This document shows, one piece after another, positions 1 through 9,111 of a stretch of DNA of 64,000 bases. Numbering within the stretch: position 1 is the stretch's first letter; each line of letters starts with the position of its first letter. A model generated the notes under the pieces. That model saw only the letters and a list, made by a program, of their open reading frames with translations. It did no database searches and was not told the DNA's origin. A program made the translations under genes and the position numbers. The stretch comes from Avibacterium volantium_A (GTDB lineage Bacteria; Pseudomonadota; Gammaproteobacteria; Enterobacterales; Pasteurellaceae): NCBI RefSeq assembly GCF_049366555.1, contig NZ_JBMMGT010000010.1, positions 14,362 through 78,361 of the forward strand, written 5' to 3'.

Positions 1-20
1 GGTTTATTCACCTTACCTAA

Positions 21-620
21 TTATTCTGCTTTTTCTGGTGGTAAAAAGCCAGATTTCACGTCTTTCATATTTGGCAAGTGGTGAGCAATCCCTTTATGGC
101 AATCAATACAGGTTTTGCCGTCTTTAATCGCCATTGTGTGCATTTTTTCTGCTACGCCTTTTTGCAAGGTGAAATCCATTGCATCAAAATTATGACAGTT
201 ACGGCATTCTTGTGAATTATTGGCTTTCATTCTTGCCCATTCACGCTCTGCCATTTCTAAACGTGCTGCTTCAAATTTTTCTTTGGTATCCACTTTACCT
301 GTAATATGCGCATAAACTTCTGTTGCTGCTTTAATTTTACGCACCCACTTAGGAATAAATTCGTGTGGCAAATGGCAATCCGCACAAATGGCTTTTACCC
401 CAGTACGATTGACATAATGCACAGATTGACGATATTCAGGCACAACGTCGTTCATATGGCAACTAGAACAAAATTCTTCCGTATTGGTGTGTTCCAGCGC
501 AGTATTAAAGCCGCCCCAGAAAATAATTCCAGCAATGAAAGAAAGGGTGATTAGCACGCCGACGGCAATACGACTTGGTGAGCGAAACCAATGCCAAAAC
601 TTTTTGATTAATTTCAACAT
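21..620 (-). CDS. napC: NapC, tetraheme cytochrome c quinol dehydrogenase
   Basis: Membrane-anchored NapC/NirT-family cytochrome that takes electrons from quinol and passes them to the periplasmic nitrate reductase NapAB. The 199-residue protein has one N-terminal membrane helix (about residues 17-38) and four CxxCH heme sites: CSSCH, CADCH, CRNCH and CIDCH. Length and heme number fit the family. It is the last gene of the nap operon, 2 nt after napB. Nothing recognisable lies between its stop and the window edge. Confidence 0.97.
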   Translation of the reverse strand: MLKLIKKFWHWFRSPSRIAVGVLITLSFIAGIIFWGGFNTALEHTNTEEFCSSCHMNDVVPEYRQSVHYVNRTGVKAICADCHLPHEFIPKWVRKIKAATEVYAHITGKVDTKEKFEAARLEMAEREWARMKANNSQECRNCHNFDAMDFTLQKGVAEKMHTMAIKDGKTCIDCHKGIAHHLPNMKDVKSGFLPPEKAE

Positions 621-622
621 TT

Positions 623-1054
623 TTATTCTCCGTAACCTTTCATCGGTTTGAATTCATTTGGCACGATTGGCTCAACGTCAGATTGTGAAACGTGGCACTG
701 TAAACAGAAATAACGGCGTGGTGAGGTTTCACCGCCTACGATATTACCATCACGATCCATAAAATGCGTTGGGCTAATGCGTGTTGCGCCAGTAATGCGA
801 GAAGCTTCCACACTGTGGCAGTTTAAGCACTGATTCACATTTTTTGTGACTTGATAATTTTTCACGCTATGTGGAATCGTTGGTGGCTGATTCACATAGT
901 TAAGTGGTGGTAGCTCGCTTTGTTTTGGTACATTGTGAAAAGCCGGTTTCACATCTTCAGCTGCCCCTTGCAGATAGTTGTCGATTTTGTCTTCCGCAGC
1001 CATTACGCTGGTGGCAAAAAGTGCGGTTAAAATTAATAAGGTTTTTTTAATCAT
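623..1054 (-). CDS. napB: NapB, diheme cytochrome c subunit of periplasmic nitrate reductase
   Basis: Small electron-transfer subunit (143 aa) of NapAB, receiving electrons from NapC. The two heme sites are CLNCH and CLQCH. The start chosen is the ATG at 1054, which begins a clear Sec signal peptide (MIKKTLLILTALFATSVMA, then AEDK). The frame stays open upstream, but that part overlaps napH and is not needed. A USS (1019-1027) encodes Thr-Ala-Leu in the signal peptide core. The start lies 1 nt from the napH stop, implying translational coupling. Confidence 0.96.
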   Translation of the reverse strand: MIKKTLLILTALFATSVMAAEDKIDNYLQGAAEDVKPAFHNVPKQSELPPLNYVNQPPTIPHSVKNYQVTKNVNQCLNCHSVEASRITGATRISPTHFMDRDGNIVGGETSPRRYFCLQCHVSQSDVEPIVPNEFKPMKGYGE

Positions 1055-1055
1055 T

Positions 1056-1919
1056 TTATTCCCCCGAATGATTAAATCTAGTGGTAAAAGTAAATACATT
1101 TTCAGCACAAACATCAATGCAACGTCCGCAACTGATACAATCTTTAGAAAGCACGAGCAGACTTTCGTCTTTTTTGCCGTGCAGTGGGGTGCGTAACACT
1201 TGCGGTTCAGGGCAAATGTTGTAGCAATCCATACAATTATCACAGCGTGCGCGATCAATCACTTTAATGCGCGCAATGCTTTTTGCGCCAATTAAGCCAT
1301 AGGTCGCGCCGATAGGGCATAAATGCCCGCACCAGCCGTGCTCTGCAATCAATAAATCAAATAAAAATATAGCTAAAATTAACCAAGTGGTTGCACCGAA
1401 ACCATAAATTAAGGCGCGTCCAAATGCACTCACAGGATTGATCCATTCCCACAACATAATGCCACTTAACGCACTGCCGATGAGAATCATCAATAAAATG
1501 CCGTAGCGTAAGCCGCGTGGAATTTTGGCATTTTGACGAATACCTAATTTACGTCTTAACCAAGCCGCACAGTCGGTAACCAGATTTAACGGACACACCC
1601 AACCGCAAAACACTTTGCTTCCCAATAAAGCATAAAGGGTGATCACAATGCCAGCACCCAGTAAGGTGGTGAAGTTAGGCAAATGACCTGTGGCAAGGCT
1701 TTCTGCGGTGATGAGTGGATCGCTCATTGGAATTAAATCTAAAAATAAGCTCCCGCTATAATTACCACGCAGAATCCATACACCAAGCCAAGGGCCGCTC
1801 AGAAACATTGCGAGAATGCTTAACTGAGTTAAACGACGCCAAAATAAAAAGCGATTAGCGCGCCACAAGCCCAGCTTTTCTCTTGCTTCTCTACCTGCAT
1901 ATTTCGGTGAATTTGCCAT
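1056..1919 (-). CDS. napH: NapH, membrane ferredoxin-type quinol dehydrogenase
   Basis: Integral membrane iron-sulfur protein (287 aa) that with NapG forms a second quinol-oxidising route to NapAB. Several hydrophobic helices (roughly residues 28-50, 85-105, 145-165, 175-195) are followed by two C-terminal 4Fe-4S motifs, CDNCMDCYNICP and CISCGRCIDVC. The CGWVCP and CGHLCP motifs typical of NapH are also present. Its start overlaps the napG stop by one base and its stop abuts napB. Confidence 0.96.
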   Translation of the reverse strand: MANSPKYAGREAREKLGLWRANRFLFWRRLTQLSILAMFLSGPWLGVWILRGNYSGSLFLDLIPMSDPLITAESLATGHLPNFTTLLGAGIVITLYALLGSKVFCGWVCPLNLVTDCAAWLRRKLGIRQNAKIPRGLRYGILLMILIGSALSGIMLWEWINPVSAFGRALIYGFGATTWLILAIFLFDLLIAEHGWCGHLCPIGATYGLIGAKSIARIKVIDRARCDNCMDCYNICPEPQVLRTPLHGKKDESLLVLSKDCISCGRCIDVCAENVFTFTTRFNHSGE

Positions 1920-2671
1920 TAAAAGCCCTCCGGTTTGCGTACGGGTAAAGAAATAATGTCGTCAGGCGCAAGGGAATGCCCTGCCTTTTCTTTTTCTTCC
2001 CAACCAAGGCGATAATGTTTACCCAACATTCCTTTCGCAAGGGAAAGAGGCAACACTTTGATTGCCGCTTCATCCAATACGCAGGCTTCCTCGCATTTAC
2101 CGCAGCCCGTGCAAGCGTCCGAATGCACCGTTGGAATAAACACCGCGTGCTTGCCCGTACGATCATTACGCTGCATTTCTAAGGTGATGGCTTTGTCGAT
2201 AAGTGGACAAACGCGATAACACACATCACAACGTAAACCTTGCCAGTTTAGGCAAGTCTCGTGATCTAACAGCACCGATAAGCCCATTCGGGAATCGTTA
2301 ATATTATCCTGTGTGGAATCTAACGCTCCGCTCGGACAGGCTTTTGCACAAGGAATATCTTCACACATTTCGCAAGGTTTATCCCGTGCGATGAAATAAG
2401 GTGTGCCAGCTTCCATTGGCGAAAGTAGGGAAGCAAGGTGCAACATTTCATAAGGGCAGGCTTGCACACATTGTCCGCAACGAATACAGGCGGCGGCGAA
2501 TTTTTTCTCATCTTCAATAGCAAAGGGTGGGCGTAATGCCACGCCTTGACGCGCAAGGCTTTGCTCTTGTTGAAGACCGAGTAAAATGCCAAGGCCTGCT
2601 AATCCGCCCGCGGTGCGAGCGGCGTCCTTAAAAAATTTACGGCGTTCCGGTGTTTGGGTTAATTTTTTCAT
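1919..2671 (-). CDS. napG: NapG, periplasmic ferredoxin-type protein
   Basis: Tat-exported ferredoxin-like protein (250 aa) that partners NapH in electron transfer to nitrate reductase. Four cysteine clusters for 4Fe-4S centres are visible: CIRCGQCVQACP, CEMCEDIPCAKACP, CDVCYRVCP and CTGCGKCEEAC. The N-terminus has a Tat-type arginine pair (ERRKFF) before a hydrophobic stretch. The start is set at 2671 (MKKLTQ); an in-frame ATG four codons upstream (2683) is the alternative. A USS inverted pair fills the gap to napA. Confidence 0.95.
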   Translation of the reverse strand: MKKLTQTPERRKFFKDAARTAGGLAGLGILLGLQQEQSLARQGVALRPPFAIEDEKKFAAACIRCGQCVQACPYEMLHLASLLSPMEAGTPYFIARDKPCEMCEDIPCAKACPSGALDSTQDNINDSRMGLSVLLDHETCLNWQGLRCDVCYRVCPLIDKAITLEMQRNDRTGKHAVFIPTVHSDACTGCGKCEEACVLDEAAIKVLPLSLAKGMLGKHYRLGWEEKEKAGHSLAPDDIISLPVRKPEGF

Positions 2672-2681
2672 TTTATTTTTC

Positions 2682-2716
2682 ACCGCACTTTGCTTAGTTT
2701 AGAAAGAAAGTGCGGT
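2682..2716. repeat. Inverted pair of uptake signal sequences between napA and napG
   Basis: ACCGCACTTT (2682-2691) faces AAAGTGCGGT (2707-2716) across a 15-nt loop, so nap operon RNA can form a 10-bp hairpin here. In the transcribed (minus) direction the stem is followed by GAAAAATAAAATG, not by a U tract, so it does not look like an intrinsic terminator. It may act as an RNA stability or processing element, or only in DNA uptake. Confidence 0.75.
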
Positions 2717-2733
2717 GCTTTTTTGCTAAGTTT

Positions 2734-5214
2734 TTAGGCTTTTTCCACTTTAACGGCACATTTTTTGAAGTCCGTTTCTTTTGAAATTGGGTCAGTGGCA
2801 TCTAAAGTTAATTTATTTACCAACTGGCCAGCATCAAAGAAGGTGGTGAAAACTAAACCTTCAGGACATTTATTACGTCCACGAGTATCCACATAGGAAA
2901 TAATTTCCCCACGGCGTGATGAGACTTTGATCTTATCACCGTGGCGTAAACCACGTTTTTTCGCATCGTTCGGGTGCATCCAAACCACATTGTTCGGGAA
3001 TGAACGGTGTAATTCAGGCACGCGGCGAGTCATTGTTCCTGTATGCCAGTGTTCTAACACACGGCCAGTGGATAACCATAAATCGTATTCTTCATCAGGC
3101 ACTTCTGCAGGTGGCTCATAAGGCACGGCTAAAATCACCGCACGTTTATCTGGCTGACCATAGAAAGACACTTCTTCGCCTGATTTCACATAAGGATCGT
3201 AACCTTCACGATAACGCCATAGGGTTTCTTTGCCCTCTACCACTGGCCAACGTAAACCGCGCGCTTTGTGGTAAAGATCGTATTCGGCTAAATCGTGGCC
3301 GTGGCCGCGACCAAATGACGCATATTCTTCAAACAAGCCTTTTTGAATGTAGAAACCGAAATCGTAAGCTTCATCGTTAAGACGATCATTGAGTTCAGCG
3401 TTAGAATATTTATCTACATTACCGTTGCGGTATAACACTTCATATAAGGTTTTGCCTTTAAATTCTGGGTTGGCATCTAAAAGCTCTGCTGGCCATACTT
3501 CATCAGTGGTGAAATATTTAGAAAATTCCACTAATTGCCATAAGTCAGATTTCGCTTCGCCCGGTGCTTTTACTTGCTGACGCCATACTTGTGTGCGGCG
3601 CTCTGCGTTACCATAAGCCCCTTCTTTTTCCACCCACATTGCGGTTGGCAACATTAAGTCTGCCGCTAAGGCTGATACTGTTGGGTATGGATCGGAAACC
3701 ACGATGAAGTTTTCAGGGTTACGCCAGCCTGGGAAAGTTTCTTCGTTGATGTTTGGGCCACCTTGCATATTGTTAGTACACATTTGCCATAACACACGCA
3801 TTTTGCCGTCTTTTAACGCACGGCTTTGTGCCACGGCGTGATAGCCTAATTTATCAGTGATCGTGCCAGCTGGGATTTTCCACGTTTTTTCTGCAATCGC
3901 ACGATGTTCTGGCTTGGTAACCACCATATCAGCAGGTAAGCGGTGGATAAATGTTCCTACTTCACGCGCCGTACCACAAGCAGATGGCTGACCGGTTAAG
4001 GAGAACGGGCCACAACCTGGGATAGAAATTTTACCGGTTAATAAGTGAATGTTGTAAATCAAGTGGTTTGCCCACACACCACGGGTATGCTGGTTAAAGC
4101 CCATTGTCCAGAAAGACACCACTTTGCGTTTTGGATCGGCATAAAGCTGCGCCAAACTTTCTAATTGATCTTTTGGCACACCAGACATTTCGTGGGCTTT
4201 CTCAAGGGTATATTCAGACACGAGCGCTTTGAGTTCTTCAAAGTTACTGTCGTACATTTTACCGCTATTGGCATTTTTCGCTGCTTTTTGACGCGGATCG
4301 CTATCACGCAAGCCATAACCAATGTCGGTTTCACCACGTTTGAATTTGGTATGTTTATTCACGAAATCCCAGTTAATGGCATCGTTTTGAATGAGATAGT
4401 TGATGATGTAGTTGAGAATCACCAAGTCAGCTTGCGGTGTGAACACCATACCGTTATCTGCTAGTTCAAAGCTGCGGTGTTCAAAGGTAGAAAGCACGGC
4501 CACTTTTACATCAGGGTTAGATAAACGGCGATCAGAAATACGTGACCATAAAATCGGGTGCATTTCCGCCATATTTGAACCCCATAAAACAAAGGCTTCG
4601 GCGTGTTCAATGTCATCATAACAGCCCATCGGCTCATCAATACCAAAGGTACGCAAGAATGCCACCGCGGCAGAGGCCATACAATGGCGCGCATTTGGAT
4701 CGATATTGTTAGAACGGAAACCTGCTTTCCAAAGTTTCGCCTTGGCATAACCTTCAAAAATGGTGCTTTGTCCAGAAGTGAACATTCCCACGCCATTCGG
4801 GCCACGTTCTTTCATCGCGTTTAAGAATTTCTCTTTCATTGTTTTGAACGCAGTATCCCAAGTAACAGGGGTAAATTCACCATTTTTGTCGTACTTGCCG
4901 TCTTTCATTCGCAACATTGGTTGAGTTAAACGGTCTTTTCCGTACATAATTTTTGGCAAGAAGTAACCTTTAATACAGTTCAAACCACGGTTTACTTCAG
5001 CATCTGGATCACCTTGTGATGCCACAACGCGTCCGTTTTGTGTTCCTACTAATACGCCACAACCTGTACCACAGAAACGGCAAACACCTTTGTCCCATTT
5101 GATACTGTTATCCTGTGCGGCTTCCACGTTTTTCACTGGAATGCTTAATCCAGCGACAGCTGCTGCAGCGGCGGCTGCATTGGCTTTCATAAAGTCTCGG
5201 CGACTTAAATTCAT
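2734..5214 (-). CDS. napA: NapA, catalytic subunit of periplasmic nitrate reductase
   Basis: Molybdenum enzyme (826 aa) reducing nitrate to nitrite in the periplasm, using a bis-MGD cofactor and one 4Fe-4S cluster. The N-terminus is a Tat signal (SRRDFMKA, then an alanine-rich core). The Fe-S ligands are in CRFCGTGCGV followed about 30 residues later by NCIKGYF. The Mo-coordinating cysteine is in ARHCMASA. The length is normal for NapA. It follows napD by 26 nt and precedes napG. Export and cofactor insertion would depend on the NapD chaperone encoded just upstream. Confidence 0.98.
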   Translation of the reverse strand: MNLSRRDFMKANAAAAAAAVAGLSIPVKNVEAAQDNSIKWDKGVCRFCGTGCGVLVGTQNGRVVASQGDPDAEVNRGLNCIKGYFLPKIMYGKDRLTQPMLRMKDGKYDKNGEFTPVTWDTAFKTMKEKFLNAMKERGPNGVGMFTSGQSTIFEGYAKAKLWKAGFRSNNIDPNARHCMASAAVAFLRTFGIDEPMGCYDDIEHAEAFVLWGSNMAEMHPILWSRISDRRLSNPDVKVAVLSTFEHRSFELADNGMVFTPQADLVILNYIINYLIQNDAINWDFVNKHTKFKRGETDIGYGLRDSDPRQKAAKNANSGKMYDSNFEELKALVSEYTLEKAHEMSGVPKDQLESLAQLYADPKRKVVSFWTMGFNQHTRGVWANHLIYNIHLLTGKISIPGCGPFSLTGQPSACGTAREVGTFIHRLPADMVVTKPEHRAIAEKTWKIPAGTITDKLGYHAVAQSRALKDGKMRVLWQMCTNNMQGGPNINEETFPGWRNPENFIVVSDPYPTVSALAADLMLPTAMWVEKEGAYGNAERRTQVWRQQVKAPGEAKSDLWQLVEFSKYFTTDEVWPAELLDANPEFKGKTLYEVLYRNGNVDKYSNAELNDRLNDEAYDFGFYIQKGLFEEYASFGRGHGHDLAEYDLYHKARGLRWPVVEGKETLWRYREGYDPYVKSGEEVSFYGQPDKRAVILAVPYEPPAEVPDEEYDLWLSTGRVLEHWHTGTMTRRVPELHRSFPNNVVWMHPNDAKKRGLRHGDKIKVSSRRGEIISYVDTRGRNKCPEGLVFTTFFDAGQLVNKLTLDATDPISKETDFKKCAVKVEKA

Positions 5215-5240
5215 CTCATTTCCCCCACGAGTATGATTAA

Positions 5241-5528
5241 TTATTCATCATTGCCATCATCTTGTTGATGATAGACCAAAGATACGGTAATCACGCCATC
5301 AATATTGCGCGCTTGCTCCATTTGTTCGAGCAAAATATGTTGATCGTGAGATTGCATCACCACCACCAACTTGCCTTTTTCTACATCTTCGGCAGGCACT
5401 TCAGCATAAGGCAGCGCTAAAAGTGCGGCCTTAATTTTTTCAATTTTTTGCGGATTACATTGAACAATCACGCCACAAACGTGCCATTCTTCCGCTTTAT
5501 CCATTGGGATAATTTCTTGTTCTGACAT
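5241..5528 (-). CDS. napD: NapD, chaperone for NapA maturation
   Basis: Small cytoplasmic protein (95 aa) that binds the Tat signal of NapA and holds back export until the cofactor is inserted. The sequence (EEWHVCGVIVQCNP, then two alternating beta/alpha halves) matches the NapD fold and length. It lies between napF (2 nt away) and napA in the order F-D-A typical of Pasteurellaceae. The N-terminus carries no signal peptide. Confidence 0.95.
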   Translation of the reverse strand: MSEQEIIPMDKAEEWHVCGVIVQCNPQKIEKIKAALLALPYAEVPAEDVEKGKLVVVMQSHDQHILLEQMEQARNIDGVITVSLVYHQQDDGNDE

Positions 5529-5530
5529 AG

Positions 5531-6055
5531 TTATTCCTGTGGATAATCAAGTTTAATCGCAGAAACAGGGCAGGCACTAATGCACGCACCGCAACCATTA
5601 CAGTCCGCCAAATTCAGGCTTGGTTGCGCCACCTTACCAAGCTGCGGCACAAAACGAATCGCACGCATTTCACAACTGTCTTGGCAGGCGCGACATTCCA
5701 CCTGTTTTTGCGTTAAGCATTCATTGGTAATGTCAATTTTATGCCGCCAAGCCACTTCACTGACTGGGCGAAAAACAGGCTGCTGGCACACGTCCACGCA
5801 TTTTTGGCAAAAGGTACACTCACCTTTATCAAACTGCACTTCAGGAAATCCGCCTTGCCCTTGCACTAAAATCTGCGTTTCGCAGGCTTTGACACAATCG
5901 CCACAAGTGGTGCAGTGTTGAATAAACAGTGCTTCACTCACCGCCCAAGGTGGACGCACGCCCTGAAAACCTTGTACTTTTACCGTTTCGCTTTGTAATG
6001 AATGCAGAAACTCTCCACGCAAAAAACGGCGTCTAGGTAATGCGGTTTCTGACAT
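5531..6055 (-). CDS. napF: NapF, cytoplasmic ferredoxin-type accessory protein
   Basis: Iron-sulfur protein (174 aa) thought to help assemble or load the Fe-S cluster of NapA in the cytoplasm. Cysteine clusters CTTCGDCVKAC, CTFCQKCVDVC, CRACQDSC and CNGCGACISACP are visible. The start is set at 6055 (MSETALPRRRFL), the usual NapF N-terminus. The frame is open for 45 more codons upstream, but that part overlaps the putative promoter/FNR region. This is the first gene of the nap operon. Confidence 0.93.
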   Translation of the reverse strand: MSETALPRRRFLRGEFLHSLQSETVKVQGFQGVRPPWAVSEALFIQHCTTCGDCVKACETQILVQGQGGFPEVQFDKGECTFCQKCVDVCQQPVFRPVSEVAWRHKIDITNECLTQKQVECRACQDSCEMRAIRFVPQLGKVAQPSLNLADCNGCGACISACPVSAIKLDYPQE

Positions 6056-6134
6056 TTTCACGATCCAAAATGGTTTTTTACTAGGTTCGCTATTGTCTAA
6101 AGGTAAAGCAAGGTTTTTAATAACCTGAATTGAG

Positions 6135-6174
6135 TATTTAGGCAGAAAATCACGCTTTTGTTGCGTTAGATCAA
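6135..6174 (-). promoter_or_regulatory. Putative nap promoter with FNR-type site
   Basis: TTGCG-TTAG-ATCAA at 6161-6174 matches the FNR consensus TTGAT-N4-ATCAA at 8 of 10 positions. On the minus strand a TAAATA hexamer (6135-6140) lies where a -10 box should be, placing the FNR centre about 40 nt upstream of the expected start site, as in class II FNR promoters. The site lies 106 nt or more upstream of the napF start. Oxygen control of nap by FNR is established in related bacteria; this exact site is inferred. Confidence 0.45.
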
Positions 6175-6326
6175 AATTATCACCGCGCATTAATTTTATT
6201 CATTAGATACAAAATAAAGTGCGGTGGAATTTTTGTGAAAATTTCCTGTTTGAGAGCTAAAACAGCAATGGGATTTTTTGCTAGAATAGCCCTTAATTCT
6301 GATTGCCTTTGCCAAGCGTGAACATT

Positions 6327-8030
6327 GTGAAAAATAAAAAACATTCGGTGGCGACAAAAATCGCCAATTATTTATTGCTCATTATCATCTTTGCCGCATT
6401 CATCAGCTTGCTCAGTTTGATTGTGATGCAAAGTAACAAGTCTGATGCGGAATTAATCAATGTATCGGGTTCATTGCGAATGCAAAGTTATCGCATTTTA
6501 TATGAAATTGAACACGAACCGCAGTTGGTGGCAGAAAATTTACAACAATACCGCGCGACCTTATATTCCAGCACCTTAGCGGATATTAACCAGCAATTTT
6601 TCGTGCCTTCTGATGTAAAACAGGCTTATAAAAACTTGGTTGCACGTTGGGAAACGATGGAAGTTTATGCCAAGCAATTAGACTACCAAGCCTATCAAAA
6701 AGAAGTGAAAAATTATGTTGAGCAAGTCGATCAGTTTGTCTATAACTTGCAAGAATTTGCAGAGAAAAAGCACGATTTTGCGGTATTATTCATTCTTTTC
6801 ACAATGTTGTCGATTGTCGCCATGGTGTCTTATGTGGTGTGGTTTACCAAAAAGCAAATGGTTCGCCCACTGGAAAAATTAGCCTTAGCAAGTACACAGG
6901 TACAAATTGGACAGTTTAATCATATTCCCCTTGATGTGAATAACGATGACGAAATCGGGCGGCTTTCTTCCGTGTTTACCCAAATGGCCAGTGATTTACA
7001 AAAGCTCTATGCTGGGCTGGAAGAAAAAGTCAATGAAAAAACGCAAAAACTCAGCCAAGCCAACCGATCTCTTTCAGTGCTTTATCAGTGTTCTCAGTTA
7101 GTTACCACCAATAATATTGATCCTACGGTGCTAAAGCAGGTGCTAAACCAAATTAAAGTGAATGAGCATTTACGCTATATTGAATTGAGCGTTTACGGCG
7201 CGGAGCATTGGCATATTTATTTAGGCGAAAATGATGCCAACTTCTCTTTACAAAAAACCGATCTTTGCGTGGAGGGGGATAAACTTGGCACGCTATATTG
7301 GCAAGCTGGCTTGCCTTGCCCTGATTTACGCACAATGCACAACGTGTCGCAAATGTTGAGCCGTTCGCTCTATTTCCACCATACACAACGCCAGCAACAA
7401 CAGCTATTATTAATGGAAGAGCGGTCAATTATTGCACGAGAATTGCACGATTCTTTAGCACAAGTGTTGGCCTATCTGCAAATTCAGCTCACTTTGTTGA
7501 AGCACAATTTGAATAAAGAAGGCGAGCAAAATAAGGAAAAAAGTTTAACGATTATTAAAGATTTTGAACAAGCCTTGAATGACGGTTATGTTCAACTGCG
7601 CGAATTGCTCGCCACTTTCCGTTTAACGGTGCAAGAAGCCAATTTACAACTCGCTCTTGAACAAGTGATCGATTCTTTACGCAATCAAACAGAAATGAAA
7701 ATGCGCGTGGAATGCAGTTTGCCGTCCCACACTTTCAATGCGCAACAGCTAGTACACGCCTTACAAATTGTGCGTGAAGCGGCGTTAAACGCGATTAAAC
7801 ATTCCCAAGGCACGGAAATTGAAGTGATTGCACATACCAATGATGACGGTGAATATGAGCTGTTAGTGCGCGATAACGGCGTGGGCATTCCAAGCCTTGA
7901 TGAGCCTGCGGGGCATTACGGTTTGAATATAATGAATGAACGTAGCGCCCAACTCAATGCTATACTATGCATCAATAATCGCCCTGAAGGCGGCACAGAA
8001 GTGAAAATCACGCTGCCGAATAAATTATAG
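6327..8030 (+). CDS. narQ: NarQ, nitrate/nitrite sensor histidine kinase
   Basis: Two-component sensor that detects periplasmic nitrate/nitrite and phosphorylates NarP, which activates nap and other anaerobic genes. Two membrane helices (about residues 15-37 and 155-175) flank a periplasmic domain containing the nitrate-binding P-box (SGSLRMQSYRI). Next come a HAMP linker, a GAF-like region and a HisKA_3 dimerisation domain with the phospho-accepting His in ELHDSLAQ. The ATPase domain has NAIKHSQG and DNGVGIP. The start is uncertain: GTG at 6327 is used; GTG at 6318 and TTG at 6303 are in frame and none has a strong ribosome site. It diverges from the nap operon. narP is not in the window. 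Confidence 0.92.
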   Translation: MKNKKHSVATKIANYLLLIIIFAAFISLLSLIVMQSNKSDAELINVSGSLRMQSYRILYEIEHEPQLVAENLQQYRATLYSSTLADINQQFFVPSDVKQAYKNLVARWETMEVYAKQLDYQAYQKEVKNYVEQVDQFVYNLQEFAEKKHDFAVLFILFTMLSIVAMVSYVVWFTKKQMVRPLEKLALASTQVQIGQFNHIPLDVNNDDEIGRLSSVFTQMASDLQKLYAGLEEKVNEKTQKLSQANRSLSVLYQCSQLVTTNNIDPTVLKQVLNQIKVNEHLRYIELSVYGAEHWHIYLGENDANFSLQKTDLCVEGDKLGTLYWQAGLPCPDLRTMHNVSQMLSRSLYFHHTQRQQQQLLLMEERSIIARELHDSLAQVLAYLQIQLTLLKHNLNKEGEQNKEKSLTIIKDFEQALNDGYVQLRELLATFRLTVQEANLQLALEQVIDSLRNQTEMKMRVECSLPSHTFNAQQLVHALQIVREAALNAIKHSQGTEIEVIAHTNDDGEYELLVRDNGVGIPSLDEPAGHYGLNIMNERSAQLNAILCINNRPEGGTEVKITLPNKL

Positions 8031-8045
8031 AGATTAAGGAACATA

Positions 8046-9080
8046 ATGGAAAATCTTCAACCATTTCATACATTTGGAACCAATGCACAAGCAAAAATGG
8101 TGAAAAAAATCACCGCACTTGAACAAATTCTGCCCCTTTGGCAGCAAGCTCAGCAACAGCAGCTCCCTGTGCTTTTTCTCGGACAAGGCAGTAATGTATT
8201 GTTTGTGGAAGATTTTGACGGGATCGTGCTGGTAAATGCGCTCAAAGGTATCGAACATCGTCAAGATGACCACTTTCATTATCTTCACGTTCAAGGCGGC
8301 GAAAATTGGCACGAGCTAGTGCAATGGAGCTTAAAACAAGGCATCTATGGCTTAGAAAACCTAGCCTTAATCCCCGGCTGTGTGGGATCGGCGCCAATCC
8401 AAAATATCGGGGCTTATGGCGTAGAATTTAAAGATGTATGCGATTATGTGGACGTGCTGAATCTGAATGCTGGAGAGATTTTTCGTTTAAGCAAAGCGGA
8501 ATGTCAATTTGGCTACCGTGAAAGCCTGTTTAAACATCAATATAAAGACGGTTATATGATTGTCGCCGTGGGATTAAAGCTCGCCAAAGATTGGCAGCCT
8601 GTGCTAAGTTATGGCACGCTTTCACGTTTTGATCCTGCCACGGTAACAGCGGAGGAAATTTTCGCTGAAGTTTGTGCAGTACGCAGCGCAAAATTGCCAA
8701 ATCCACAAGAATTGGGCAACGCTGGGAGCTTTTTTAAAAATCCTGTGATTTCCACCGCACTTTTTGAACAATTAAAAAGCCAATATCCAGAAATGCCAAG
8801 CTATCTGCAGCCAGATGGCACCGTGAAGCTAGCCGCAGGGTGGTTGATTGATCAATGTGGTCTAAAAGGCCATCAACTTGGCGGCGCAGCGGTGCATCAA
8901 AACCAAGCCTTAGTGCTAGTGAATAAAGCAAACGCGAGCGGTAAAGAGGTGGCGAATCTTGCCCATCATATTCGCCAAAAGGTGGCAGAAAAATTTGCTG
9001 TGTATTTACAGCCAGAAGTGCGTTTTATCGGAGCGAAAGGCGAAATTGACAGCGAACAATTTATTTCATCACAACATTAA
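8046..9080 (+). CDS. murB: MurB, UDP-N-acetylenolpyruvoylglucosamine reductase
   Basis: Flavoenzyme (344 aa) that reduces UDP-GlcNAc-enolpyruvate to UDP-MurNAc with NADPH in cytoplasmic peptidoglycan synthesis. The FAD-binding part shows LGQGSNVLF near the N-terminus and the substrate region includes GCVGSAPIQNIGAYG. The conserved GNAGSFFKNP motif carries the catalytic serine. Length matches type I MurB. It starts 15 nt after narQ with an AAGGA ribosome site and is probably co-transcribed with it. USS copies at 8112-8120 and 8754-8762 lie inside the gene. Confidence 0.97.
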   Translation: MENLQPFHTFGTNAQAKMVKKITALEQILPLWQQAQQQQLPVLFLGQGSNVLFVEDFDGIVLVNALKGIEHRQDDHFHYLHVQGGENWHELVQWSLKQGIYGLENLALIPGCVGSAPIQNIGAYGVEFKDVCDYVDVLNLNAGEIFRLSKAECQFGYRESLFKHQYKDGYMIVAVGLKLAKDWQPVLSYGTLSRFDPATVTAEEIFAEVCAVRSAKLPNPQELGNAGSFFKNPVISTALFEQLKSQYPEMPSYLQPDGTVKLAAGWLIDQCGLKGHQLGGAAVHQNQALVLVNKANASGKEVANLAHHIRQKVAEKFAVYLQPEVRFIGAKGEIDSEQFISSQH

Positions 9081-9111
9081 TCATTATTCTTACTTAAACA
9101 AAGGAAGCAAA

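Noticed and set aside
6056..6190. N-terminal extension of napF by 45 codons
   Set aside because: The extension has no NapF character and covers the FNR-like site and -10 element; the ATG at 6055 gives the usual N-terminus.
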